A stretch of DNA of 64,000 bases from Omphiscola glabra (lineage: Eukaryota > Mollusca > Gastropoda > Lymnaeidae), in the NCBI GenBank assembly GCA_964017045.1, contig OZ024794.1:27605427-27669426 (forward strand), given 5' to 3'. Position 1 is the first letter of the stretch; each line of letters starts with the position of its first letter. Shown piece by piece: positions 41,258-53,092 of the stretch. The notes below the pieces were generated by a model. It was not told the origin of the DNA and did no database searches. It saw nothing but the letters and a program-made list of their open reading frames with translations. Both the position numbers and the translations under genes were made by a program.

Positions 41258-41667
41258 CAGTGGTACCTCGGGTTAAGTACGCCTCGCGTCACGTACAATT
41301 CGGGTTACGAACGCCTCACGTCACGTACAATTCGGGTTACGAACGCCTCACGTCACGTACAATTCGGGTTAAGAACGCCTCACGTCACGTACAATTCGGG
41401 TTACAAACGCCTCACGTCACGTACAATTCGGGTTACGAACGCCTCGCGTCACGTACACTTCGGGTTACGAACAACTTCGAGAAAAAAATTGTCTCAGGTA
41501 ACAAACAGTGCCTCGGGTTACAAACGAAGGCCAGAGAGGGAATGAGAGAGAGAGAGGGGGGAGAAAGGGAGGTGAGAGAGAGAGAGGGAAAGAGGGGAGA
41601 AAGCGAAAGAGAGGAAGAGAGAGAAGGAGAGAGAACGAATTAAGTTCGTAACCCGAGGTTACCACTG
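41258..41667. mobile_element. Tc1/mariner-type MITE with internal minisatellite
   Basis: Termini CAGTGGTACCTCGGGTTAAG and GTAACCCGAGGTTACCACTG flanked by TA on both sides. Inside, 41275-41470 is a 32-bp tandem repeat, about 6 copies (GCCTCACGTCACGTACAATT plus CGGGTTACGAAC), whose CGGGTTACGAAC part is the inner terminal repeat. 41535-41635 is a GAGA-rich tract. No transposase. Confidence 0.85.
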
Positions 41668-41805
41668 TACATCACTCAGTGCTAAATTCTGGTGATCAAT
41701 TCTTTATTTAGCTGCGTTTAGCTCAGATAGTAATATGTGTTCCCCCCTCACCCCATCCGACATAAATATATCAACGACAGTGGAGGCGTTGGCGTTGAAG
41801 ACTTG

Positions 41806-41972
41806 TCGTTTTGTCACCTTGTCGTTTTGTCACTTTGTCGTTTTGTCACCTTGTCGTTTTGTCACCTTGTCGTTTTGTCACCTTGTCGTTTTGTCACTTG
41901 TCGTTTTGCCACTTGTCGTTTTGCCACTTGTCGTTTTGTCCCTTGTCGTTTCGTCACTTGTCGTTTTGTCAT
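41806..41972. repeat. 16-bp minisatellite (TTGTCGTTTTGTCACC)
   Basis: About ten copies; later copies are shorter (CTTGTCGTTTTGCCA), so three plus frames stay open by chance. Confidence 0.92.
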
Positions 41973-42197
41973 GGAACCAAACAACAGATCCACCCCCCCC
42001 CCAACCCCCGAGTTCCATTCAAAGCAGGTGTCTCCAACATGCGGACCGCTTGCCGCCCTCCTGGCTTCGCGTTTCGGAACCCACCTTGTTTTGGGTTTTT
42101 TTTTGGAGCTTTTTGTTTTTAAATTTTTAAATCGATCTCTGGGTTCATTTGTATTAACCTAATCGCTAATGTCATTTTGGCCATTACTTTACGGTTA

Positions 42198-42487
42198 CCG
42201 GAAATTTGATCGAACGAAATTTGGTCGACGGAAAATTGATCGACGGTAATTTGATCGAACGGAAATTTGGTCGAATCTTTTTTTTCAGTCGAGACGTTAA
42301 AATTTTCGTCAAATTTCTTTTTGAACGCACTAAACTATATAGTAAAACAAAATAATGCGTTCAAAAAGAAATTTGACGCAAAATTTTAACGTATAAATAA
42401 AAAAAACGATTCGACCAAATTTCCGTTCGATCAAATTTTCGTCGATCAATTTTCCGTCGACCAAATTTCTTTCGATCAAATTTCCGG
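42198..42487. mobile_element. Foldback MITE, copy B
   Basis: 290 bp, starts CCGGAAATTTGATCGAACG and ends TTTCGATCAAATTTCCGG. The arms contain repeated GTCGACGGAAAATTGATCG-type words and meet near AACTATATAGTAAAACAAAA. The most complete of the three copies. Confidence 0.88.
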
Positions 42488-43189
42488 ATACGTTACTTTA
42501 TACAACATTGAATCATGTTTGTCCAATTTCATTCTCTAGCCCCCCCCCCCCCCACTCCACCACTCTCTTAGCAAGGGCCAGCTATTTTGTCTGAACATTT
42601 TTGTTTCCGCCCCCTTCAAAGAACACAAAGACAAATCTTTTGTTCATTAATTTAAAAAAAGAAAGAAACGGTTTCGAGTAAAAAACGTCAACACATTAAC
42701 GGATGGCGTAATAAATGTCATTAACTCTGATTTGATGTTTTTTCAATGTCTGAGACTTATGGGTAAAAATGGAGGGTGGAGTTGGGGGGCGGCTGGTTCG
42801 AGGAGTTGGGTGGGGGGGGGGGGGTTCGGAGTTGAGGGGAAGATGGGTGATTTATTATTTTTTTTAAAACCTTCCTCTAAAACACGTTGTTTTTTTACAG
42901 ACTTGAGTTATTTTACAACAAGGAGATATTTACGTTAAGAGTACCATATAATTTGTGGTCCTTATTTTTAAAAAAATAAGGATGGAAGACTTTTTTTTTT
43001 CTATTTTATTTTAAATTGAACGAGAATCTTCGTTTTTTATATATTTTTTTTAATGTCGGGATACTAAAAGAGTATTACTGAGTGCTTTGTTGTTAAGTCG
43101 TGTCAAGGAGCGAGAAACAACTAAGAATTATGCCTTAAAGTGTGTCATTGTGGGTTGTCATGAGGGGTGTGGCGCTATATGGACCTACT

Positions 43190-44397
43190 AAGTGATGTCA
43201 TGAATCATATGGTACAACGAAGTGATGTCATTAATCATATGGTACTACTTAGTATGTCATGAACCATGTGGTACTACTAAGTGATGTTATGAATCATATG
43301 GTACTACGAATTGATGTTATGAATCATATGGTACTAGCATTTGATGTCATGAATCATATGGTACTACTAAGTGATGTTATGAATCATGTGGTACTACTAA
43401 GTGATGTTATGAATCATATGGTACTACGAATTGATGTTATGAATCATGTGGTACTACTAAGTGATGTTATGAATCATATGGTACTACGAATTGATGTTAT
43501 GAATCATATGGTACTACCATTTGATGTCATGAATCATATGGTACTACTAAGTGATGTCATGAACCATGTGGTACTACTAAGTGACGTCATGACCATGTAG
43601 TACTTATATGTGATGTCATGAACCATATGGTACTACTAAGTGATGTCATGAATCATATGGTACTACTTAGTGATGTTATGAATCATATGGTACTACTATT
43701 GATGTCATGAACCATATGGTACAACGACGTGATGTCATTAATCATATGGTACTAGTTAGTGATGTCATTAATCATATGGTACTAGTTAGTGATGTCATGA
43801 ACCATATAGTACTAGTTAGTGATGTCATGAACAATGTGACATTGAGAAACACACAGCGTTCGGGTGTTCAGGTGGGCAGTGACATACGATAGGATCACTA
43901 ATAAGTGATGTCATGAACCATATGGTACTACTAAGTGATGTCATGAATCATATGGTACTAGTTAGTGATTTCATGCACCATATGGTACTAGTTAGTGATG
44001 TCATGAGCCATATGGTACTAGTTAGTGATGTCATGAGCCATATGGTACTAGTTAGTGATGTCATGAGCCATATGGTACTAGTTAGTGATGTCATAAACCA
44101 TATGGTACTAGTTAGTGATGTCATGAACCATAAGGTACTAGTTAGTGATGTCATGAATCATGTGGTACTAGTTAGTGATGTCATGAACCATATGGTACTA
44201 GTTAGTGATGTCATGCACCATATGGTACTAGTTAGTGATGTCATGAGCCATATGGTACTAGTTAGTGATGTCATGAACCCTATGGTACTAGTTAGTGATG
44301 TCATGAACCATATGGTACTAGTTAGTGATGTCATGAACAATGTGACATTGAGAAACACACAGCGTTCGGGTGTTCAGGTGGGGCAGTGACATAGGAT
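43190..44397. repeat. 30-bp minisatellite with higher-order duplication
   Basis: Unit GATGTCATGAACCATATGGT plus ACTAGTTAGT or ACTACTAAGT. The 30-nt period keeps frames open on both strands. A 60-bp non-repeat tail (GAACAATGTGACATTGAGAA, CACACAGCGTTCGGGTGTTC) closes each half, at 43829 and 44335. Confidence 0.95.
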
Positions 44398-44897
44398 GGG
44401 GGGGATGCTCACTGAGCCCCTCCCCCAGAAAATTATTCTACATGAAACGGAGACCAGTAGAAAAGATGCAAGTAAACATTTAGGTGTCTCTTTACCTTTT
44501 TTTTCCTTTATATTAATGGTTTATTTGTTATGTTGTTATGAAATAATCATTTCGCTTTATAAAAATTATAAAAACAACTATTTATTTCATTAAACTAATT
44601 CATTAATATATTAATTTTAAAAATATGAATATGTCAATAGACAAGAAACGTGACACACACATTACATTAATATTACCCTTCCTAAACATTTCCAAGTTTT
44701 AACAGTTTTAAAAAACAGAAAACATGCACTGCGCCCCCCCCCCCACCCCTCGGGGGGGGGGGGGTGCCTGAAATAAACTCTAATTTGAAGAATAAACGAG
44801 ATATTGAATGTATGAGATGTCAATGAACGTTTGATAACAGAAATGTTCATTAAAAGTGATTAATCTAAGAGACGTTAAGTGTAACAAGGGCCATGCC

Positions 44898-45041
44898 CAG
44901 TGCCGGCGCTAGACATTTTTTTAGGTTGGGTGAAAATAGGCAATAGTCGCCCTCTGGAAAATTTTAGGAAGAGTTCAGAAAAGTGCAATTTTGTGCGCCT
45001 TTGAGATGATGACGCATCGTACCCACCTTGAGCCGGCACTT
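44898..45041. mobile_element. hAT-type MITE with perfect 8-bp TSD
   Basis: Termini CAGTGCCGGC and GCCGGCACTT; flanks GCCATGCC at 44890-44897 and 45042-45049 are identical. 144 bp, no coding capacity. Confidence 0.85.
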
Positions 45042-45463
45042 GCCATGCCGAAGAAAAGCGGCTCCCATGGCGAGGCCTGAAAATACCACCCCTATACATA
45101 TTTAGAAAATAGTGACGCACTTGGGGGGGGGGGCCTGTAAAAATACGATTTTGGCACCCCTCATCTTTGTGACGTACATGGGATTTTATCGTTTAACTTA
45201 TTATCAATGACCCATCTAAATACGGTGGTGGCTCCCCCCCCCCCCTCACCCTTAGGTTGTAAGTGCACCATTCGTCCCCCTTTTGTACGACATACAAATG
45301 ATACACGTGCGTTGTGACCATTGTTACTATTGTACAGCGTTTAGAGCTATCGTCAAAGATATACAGCTAAAAGCAATCTTTTTTAGAGTTCCCAATGGCT
45401 TGAATGTGAAATGAAAATACGAAGAAAAGCGTATGAAACGTCCCGGAGCGTAATGATCTGGTA

Positions 45464-45676
45464 TCATAATATAGTAATGCGCCTCGGGTTTGTAGAAAAC
45501 TTGTACTTTATTAAACATACATTGTTCGGATCTCGCCAGACTTGCGGACAAATATTGACATTGTATATCGATCCTGGGTATGAAGGAAGAAAGGTCCACA
45601 CGGGGGGACATTGTCTGTTGACAGGACACCCCTGAGAATCTGTGAGTCCTTGTTCGCATTTCATACGCTGCAAAAA
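45464..45676 (-). other. Open frame behind a strong splice-acceptor-like site, unrecognised
   Basis: On the minus strand a T run ending TTTGCAG precedes an open frame reading RMKCEQGLTDSQGCPVNRQC then WTFLPSYPGSIYNVNICP, ending in a stop. No domain recognised and no partner exon seen; it may be a decayed exon or transposon piece. Confidence 0.2.
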
Positions 45677-46021
45677 AAAAAATATTCTTGTCATTCTCGT
45701 CTGAATTATACATTGAAGAGAATGTCAGGCTTTCCCTACAGAGAGTTGGTCATCTCGTAGCCGTGTCTAAAGTCTTAAATCCTCTGTGTAGCCATGTTTA
45801 TAGCAGTAAGTCCTCTGACTATCGGAGGAATTGTATATGCATATGGACAGGATAAGGAAACATAACAGAGTGTCATGACCTTTTGACATGGCAGATGAAG
45901 ACGACCATTAAACGTCTCCTTTTCTCATGGCATTATGAACATAATTACACGGCCTAGCAGTTGTTTAGTGTAGCTCTATTAGTCTACAGATAAAAAAAAA
46001 AAAAAAAAACTCTTCAAACCG

Positions 46022-47078
46022 AAATCTGAAGTAACTTACTCAGGCTCCCTTCCCTAGACACGAAGCTTCCCCTCTGTGTGCATACATCTGAAGTAACTCA
46101 CTCAGGTTCCCTTTCCTAGACACGAAGCTTTCCCTCTGTGTGCATAAATCTGAAGTAACTCACTCAGGTTCCCTTTCCTAGACACGAAGCTTCCCTTCTG
46201 TGTGCATAAAGCTGAAGTAACTCACTCAGGTTCCCTTTCCTAGACACGAAGCTTCCCCTCTGTGTGCATAAATCTGAAGTAACTCACTCAGGTTCCCTTT
46301 CCTAGACACGAAGCTTCCCCTCTATGTGCAAAAATCTGAAGTAACTCACTCAGGTTCCCTTCCCTAGACACGAAGCTTCCCTTCTGTGTGCAAAAATCTG
46401 AAGTAACTCACTCAGGTTCCCTTCCCTAGACACGAAGCTTCCCCTCTGTGTGCAAAAATCTGAAGCAACTCATTCAGGTTCCCTTCCCTAGACACGAAGC
46501 TTCCCCTCTGTGTGCAAAAATCTGAAGTAACTCACTCAAGTTCCCTTCCCTAGACACGAAGCTTCCCATCTGTGTGCAAAAATCTGAAGTAACTCACTCA
46601 GGTTCCCTTCCCAAGACACGAAGCTTCCCCTCTGTGTGCAAAAATCTGAAGTAACTCACTCAGGTTCCCTTCCCTAGACACGAAGCTTCCCCTCTGTGTG
46701 CAAAAATCTGAAGTAACTCACTCAGGTTCCCTTCCCTAGACACGAAGCTTCCCCTCTGTGTGCATACATCTGAAGTAACTCACTCAGGTTCCCTTTCCTA
46801 GACACGAAGCTTTCCCTCTGTGTGCATAAATCTGAAGTAACTCACTCAGGTTCCCTTTCCTAGACACGAAGCTTCCCTTCTGCGTGCATAAAGCTGAAGT
46901 AACTCACTCAGGTTCCCTTTCCTAGACACGAAGCTTTCCCTCTGTGTGCATAAATCTGAAGTAACTCACTCAGGTTCCCTTCCCTAGACACGAAGCTTCC
47001 CCTCTGTGTGCAAAAATCTGAAGTAACTCACTCAGGTTCCCTTTTCTAGACACGAAGCTTCCCCTCTGTGTCCATAAG
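46022..47078. repeat. 62-bp minisatellite, 17 copies
   Basis: Unit CTGAAGTAACTCACTCAGGT, TCCCTTCCCTAGACACGAAG, CTTCCCCTCTGTGTGCAAAA, AT. Variants with CTTTCC and CATAAA recur as a block at an offset of 682 bp (11 units). Confidence 0.96.
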
Positions 47079-47087
47079 GGTGGGCAT

Positions 47088-47416
47088 CAGTGGCGTAGCC
47101 AAGGCTAGTGGGTTGACGGAAATTTGTTTGAAAGAAATTTCGTCGACGGAAAATTGATCGAATTATAATATGTAGTAAAACGAAATAATGCGTTCAAAAA
47201 GAAATTTGACGGATAATGTTAACGTGTGAATTTTAAAAAAAAAAAGATACCACCACATTTTCGTTCGATTAAATGTCCGTCGATCACTATTCCGTCGACG
47301 AAATTCTGGATACGGGGTTAGTGCCACCCGGGGCTGGTCAAGATTTGTACCGCTCCCTTTCAACGAAAAATAGAAAAAAAAGTGCCGCCCATCTGCACTC
47401 CCTTTCTACGCCACTG
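47088..47416. mobile_element. hAT-type MITE carrying a nested foldback MITE
   Basis: Outer ends CAGTGGCGTAGCCAAGGC and TTTCTACGCCACTG. The element is split by foldback copy C at 47115-47310. The 8-bp flanks do not match well. Confidence 0.7.
47115..47310. mobile_element. Foldback MITE, copy C (left arm partly deleted)
   Basis: GACGGAAATTTG...TTTCGTCGACGGAAAATTGA, then directly the centre AATATGTAGTAAAACGAAAT and the right arm with GCGTTCAAAAAGAAATTTGA. It lacks the inner part of the left arm present in copies A and B. Confidence 0.8.
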
Positions 47417-47874
47417 GTGAGGGGAGGTGATTTTATTATATAAATCTTTTTCTCCCAATAAAGTTGTATATTATGTTTACCGCTGAATTTAAATCCGACT
47501 GAAGCTGTTGTGTCTATTCTGAAGACTGGAGAGTATAGCTGAACGTCTGCCTGACACTGTCCATGTGGTTGAGAGATTATGTGCCATGAGATCATGTCGG
47601 CTCATGTGTATGCAGTCATGTTTCAGTAGCCAGCAGACGTGTTCTAACGCTACTGTAATTCGTAAGACAACATCTCTTGTTTCCACGCTACTCTCCCCTC
47701 CCCCCAACATCCGACACTTACTACCTCCCCTCTCCCCTTATAAAACACTGATCATTTACTCTCGTTTCGGGCCAATCGATAACTGCCGTCCGTCGCCGGC
47801 TCTTACTGGTGTGCACTGTCAACCTCTCCCATGTGCACACATCCTGACGTAGCGACCCCGATGCGCATAACCCA

Positions 47875-48150
47875 TTGCACCAACCTATGTGCACCTAATC
47901 TAGTGCACCCACCTGTATGAACCTAGCCAGCATGTGCACCTATCCCATGGCACTCATCCAGTGCACCTTACCTTGTGCACCTAATCTAGTGCACGCAACC
48001 TTGAGTACAAACGCGTGTGCACCTATCCCAGGGCACCCACTCAGTGCAGCTTTCCTAGTGCACCAACCCATGTGCTCCTAATCCAGTGCACCCACCCGTG
48101 TGTGTCTACCCATGTGCACATATCCCAGGGCACCCACCCCAATGCACCTT
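47875..48150. repeat. Degenerate GTGCACC-type minisatellite
   Basis: Irregular units such as CCAGTGCACCTTACC, CCATGTGCACCTATCCCA and CTAGTGCACCCACC; strongly diverged. Confidence 0.8.
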
Positions 48151-48529
48151 ACCTCAGAACTGAAGCCACTGCAATGGTTTGACACATCGACTTGGTGGTA
48201 ATTTATGGGGGAAGTAAAAAAAACAAAAACTATTGATTGTGATTTTTTCCCCTTTTTCTTTTCTTTTTATATCGAATGCTGTCATGAGATATTTAATGGC
48301 GCTGTAGAGTGTGACGTCCAATACGAACTCGATGAACTCAGTTGAGAGACTCCACCCCCCCCCCCCCCCCGAGGCATTGGGGGAGTTCCCGGCGCCCTTC
48401 CGCACGGGTTGGCGTCGGGGAGACCTTCAGTGCGTTGGCTTGTATGGGGGAGCGCCCACCAACGCCATCTCCTATGCGACATTTTCAGTTCAGGCGCTTT
48501 CGGTCAGACATTTAGCAGACATGGCATGC

Positions 48530-48742
48530 CCCGTTGTAATGTAACAATGAATTTAGCAGACATGTCATGCTCCACTGTAACAATGAATCTAGCAGACATG
48601 TCATGCTCCGTTGTAACAATGAATTTAGCAGACATGTCATGCTCCACTGTAACAATGAATTTAGCAGACATGTCATGCTCCAGTGTAACAATGAATTTAG
48701 CAGCAGACATCTCATGCTCAATTGTAACAATGAATTTCGCAG
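48530..48742. repeat. 36-bp minisatellite, 6 copies
   Basis: Unit AACAATGAATTTAGCAGACA plus TGTCATGCTCCACTGT. Period divisible by three, so open frames on both strands are artefacts. Confidence 0.93.
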
Positions 48743-48986
48743 TTTTGAACAGACCTCAAATATGTTAATTAAAGTATATTAGGGCTTTACCGGTCGCAGC
48801 TATTTTTGTTTGTTTTGTTTTTTGTACACCGGGTCAGGGTATTTTGAGAAATAGACATACGGACAACCCTACCCTAACTGCCGGCGTTTAAACAATATTC
48901 CTCCATCCAGTGTTCCAGACAGTCCTTCAGACAGTCCTCCAGACAGTCCTACACCATATCCGTGGCTCTTTATTGATTAATATAAC

Positions 48987-49138
48987 CAGAGGCGTAGGAA
49001 CGGCTTGGCATCGGGGCAGTTGCCAAGGTCGCCGGCCTACGCCTGTTCAAAAGCGCGCCGCTAAATCTCTAATTTTTAAATTTTTATTATTTAAAAAATA
49101 AATTTGCCAAGGGCGCCACAAACCCAGTTACGCCTCTG
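48987..49138. mobile_element. hAT-type MITE with perfect 8-bp TSD
   Basis: Termini CAGAGGCGTAGGAACGGC and CAGTTACGCCTCTG, flanked exactly by AATATAAC (48979-48986 and 49139-49146). 152 bp. Confidence 0.9.
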
Positions 49139-50394
49139 AATATAACAGTCGCCTCCCCCTAAAAAATTGTAGCCCTTGTTCAGATGTCACGCATGAAATC
49201 CTTTCATTTTCCACTCAGTACTATTAATATAAAACAAGAGGAGTTGGGGGTGGGGCGGTATGGAAAAGGAAGCAGGAAACATCAGAAGCAAAATATATAT
49301 AAGAGATTCGAATTTTGTGTTTTCTTATTTCCATGAGAGAACCATTTTGTGATACTTTCTTTTTAAGGTTGAAAATAATAAAAAAAATAATAAAATAACA
49401 CGCTTTTAAGTCGTGGCGTTGCTGACAGCACCCCCCCCCCCTCGTGACAAGTGCTTTTTCGGGCGACTGTCCTTCTGGCGATGACTTCCTTCTTGCGTCA
49501 TGTGCAGTTTTACCGGCAGCCGGCGTTTCTGAAGTAACCGTCATTCAATGACAACTAGCTAACCGATTACTAGGTTAGCCGTAGAGCGAGAGTTGGCGGC
49601 GAGTGTCCTCGGCTCAAAACGATTGGTTGGCCTGTGGTTTTTTTGGGGGCACCCACGGGGAATCGGAGCATTTTGGCTAATGTCCCGTTGATGGTAGGGC
49701 TTATCTTATGGTCGTTTGACAATGGAAAAAGGAAGGGAATATGTTACGTACCCCTATAATGTGTAGAGAATTTAATCTCTTATTTTACTCTATGGCTCGT
49801 GACAAACTGTACATAACAAAAGACGATACCATTCTTTAAATGCAGTAATGAAGAACGATACCCACACTAGGGCTGATTAAAAAATAATAATTTATTAAGC
49901 TAACTTTACAATACAAAATCAAATAGAATAAAACTAAAGCTATTCACTTACGGTACAACAATGAGCTTGTACCGGTACAATGTTGGAAAGTACACACGTG
50001 CAGAGTAAATATAATGTACAATACCTCCGATCAGTACGGCATGTTAGTCTCTTAGTTTCGCTGCCCTCTCTTAGTTTCGCTGCCCTCTCTTCGTCTCGCA
50101 GTCTGTCTCGCTCATTCTGTCGAACGGTTTATATAAAGTCTTTCGTACAGACTTCTCCAGGAAGGGGTTACGCGGTGTTTCAGTATCTCGGCCTGTCTCG
50201 TAAGTTCTGAAGAATTCTACTGCTAAAGGCTACAGACTATGTTTACATACATTCAAGGTCAATGGAGACAATTTATAATTAAGCCCCACGCCGTCGCGTT
50301 GCCAAACTTGGGGTCAGCCAAAATTCATGCACGAGAACACATGGCGTAACTACAATGTAAGCAAGTCCAGCTTCTACCGTAACAGCATGTCTTT

Positions 50395-50668
50395 TGGTCG
50401 TTTGGAAATGGAAAATGAAAAGCATGTCTTATGGTCGTTAGGCAATGAAAAATGAAGAGTATGTCTTATGGTCGTTATGCAATGGAAAATCAAGAGTATG
50501 TCTTATGGTCGTTAGGCAATGGAAAATGAAGAGCATGTCTTATGGTCGTTAGGCAATGGAAAATGAAGAGTATGTCTTATGCTCGTTAGGCAATGGAAAA
50601 TGAAAAGCATGTCTTATGGTCGTTAGGAAATGGAAAATAAAGAGCATGTCTTATGGTCGTTATGCAAA
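50395..50668. repeat. 37-bp minisatellite, 7 copies
   Basis: Unit CATGTCTTATGGTCGTTAGG plus CAATGGAAAATGAAGAG. A single relative occurs at about 49703-49740. Confidence 0.92.
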
Positions 50669-52039
50669 GCTACTTCCTAAAGTTAATGTTTTTTTTTCAA
50701 ATTAGAGACAACTAGAGACTAGAGCTGTTGTCTTGTTTCCTCTTTCAGTAATCCTGTCCGTGAACACTATCCGGGGTGGTTCAGTTTGCAGGGATATTCA
50801 TTTTACAATAACATTCCCGTCTCAACAGACTGACCGGGCTAAAAACGAGCTAAGGTGCGATCTATGTTAACAGGTGTTTTAAAATCAAACATAACAATGT
50901 TTGCTTGAAAAAAATATATTATAAAACGGGCGATTTAAGACAAAAGTAAATACAGAGTGGATTTGAAAAAAAAAAAAAAGAAAGAAAAACTTATAGTGTT
51001 TAGGAATAACAGATAGAGAAACTGACTACTGTATTTTAAAAAAAAAAATCACACACTGAATCTGTGGCTCCGCCAGCTTTGGTGTAGGGTACTACTTGGA
51101 GTTTACTAGGTTATCCGTTTTAAAAAAGAAATGTGGTAAGATTGTTTAAAACCAATTTGGAGAACTAATGTTTAAAAGGTTTAAAAGTTATCTTTGCCAG
51201 CCGTCAGAATTATAGATGTCATATAGTTAAATTGTACCAAAACATCACTTGAGTGATGCAATCACATCAGTAATAACCATTGAGAGGAATGAACCGTTAC
51301 ACCCATTAGGCCACAACCAATGTTTCGCTAATCCGCAAAATCGTTCTTTTTCTCCCCTTGTTACTAAAACATTTCGATAAATGTTAAAGGTTTTTAAAAA
51401 AATTATTAAAAGCATTAAATCGAGGGGTCCCGCGTGTGGTCAGGGTAACCCGCTAGCAGAGGCTGTTGAGACAACGACACGCATAAAAACAACATAAATA
51501 CCTGCGACCCGATAATGTGCACGGTTTTCCCAGAACCTCGTGGCATTGACCTTCTATTATTGAGGCAATAAGTGATTTTTTTTTATGACTTGAGATTTTT
51601 ACAAAGGATTGAAATAAGAGCTCACTTTAAAAAAAAAAAAAAAAATAATTGCGCAGCTAACGAACGGGGTCAAGGAGTGTTGTCGCCCTATGGCTTGCTG
51701 TTCACAATTCACAATTGTGGCCCGCCGGCCAAGAACGGGCGCCATTGCAGGTATATTTTAATGTTTGCCCGTTCACAACTCTACTGAGTTGTCTTGTCGA
51801 TGGCGTCAGCACTAGCTGACAGCTCTGGGCGAAAGGTCGTTTCGTCCACTCACGTATTAGCCCTTTCAGAAGTTTTTTTTTAAAATTGTGTTTTGAGCCA
51901 TTGTAGTAAACAAATTCAAAGTTAAAGCGAATGAAAACTAAGTCCTTTATCAAAAAAATTTTTAATTATCCACAAGCAAATTTTTCTACGGAAGAATTAT
52001 TACTAGCTTGCCTGCAGAGGTGTTTCATTATACATACGT

Positions 52040-53020
52040 CATTTTGTCTACATGTGTACTGTATTATCTCTATGTCATTTTGTCTACATGTGTACTGTAT
52101 TATCTCTATGTCATTTTGTCTACATGTGTACTGTATTATCTCTATGTCATTTTGTCTACATGTGTACTGTATTATCTCTATGTCATTTTGTCTACATGTG
52201 TACTGTATTATCTCTATGTCATTTTGTCTACATGTGTACTGTATTATCTCTATGTCATTTTGTCTACATGTGTACTGTATTATCTCTATGTCATTTTGTC
52301 TACATGTGTACTGTATTATCTCTATGCCATTTTGTCTACATGTGTACTGTATTATCTCTATGTCATTTTGTCTATATGTGTACTGTATTATCTCAATGCC
52401 ATTTTGTCTACATGTGTACTGTATTATCTCTATGTCATTTTGTCTACATGTGTACTGTATTATCTCTATGTCATTTTGTCTACATGTGTACTGTATTATT
52501 TCTATGTCATTTTGTCTACATGTGTACTGTATTATCTCTATGTCATTTTGTCTACACGTGTACTGTATTATCTCTATGTCATTTTGTCTACATGTGTACT
52601 GTATTATTTCTATGTCATTTTGTCTACATGTGTACTGTATTATCTCTATGTCATTTTGTCTACATGTGTACTGTATTATCTCTATGCCATTTTGTCTACA
52701 TGTGTACTGTATTATCTCTATGTCATTTTGTCTACATGTGTACTGTATTATCTCTATGTCATTTTGTCTACATGTGTACTGTATTATTTCTATGCCATTT
52801 TGTCTACATGTGTACTGTATTATCTCTATGTCATTTTGTCTACATGTGTACTGTATTATTTCTATGTCATTTTGTCTACATGTGTACTGTATTATCTCTA
52901 TGTCATTTTGTCTACATGTGTACTGTATTATCTCTATGCCATTTTGTCTACATGTGTACTGTATTATCTCTATGCCATTTTGTCTACATGTGTACTGTAT
53001 TATCTCTATGCCATTTTGCC
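52040..53020. repeat. 36-bp minisatellite, 27 copies
   Basis: Unit TCTACATGTGTACTGTATTA plus TCTCTATGTCATTTTG. The period is a multiple of three, so frames stay open on both strands for over 350 codons. Substitutions such as GTCAT/GCCAT and CTCT/TTCT do not behave like coding sequence. Not a gene. Confidence 0.97.
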
Positions 53021-53026
53021 TGGAAA

Positions 53027-53092
53027 AAAACACACAAACACGCACACAGACACACACAGAGACACACAGACACACACACAGACACACATACA
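53027..53092. repeat. CA/GACA microsatellite
   Basis: CACACAAACACGCACACAGA-type run directly after the 36-bp array. Confidence 0.9.

Noticed and set aside
43190..44397. CRISPR-like look of evenly spaced 30-bp repeats
   Set aside because: The repeats are head to tail with no unique spacers, and the sequence is clearly eukaryotic with introns.
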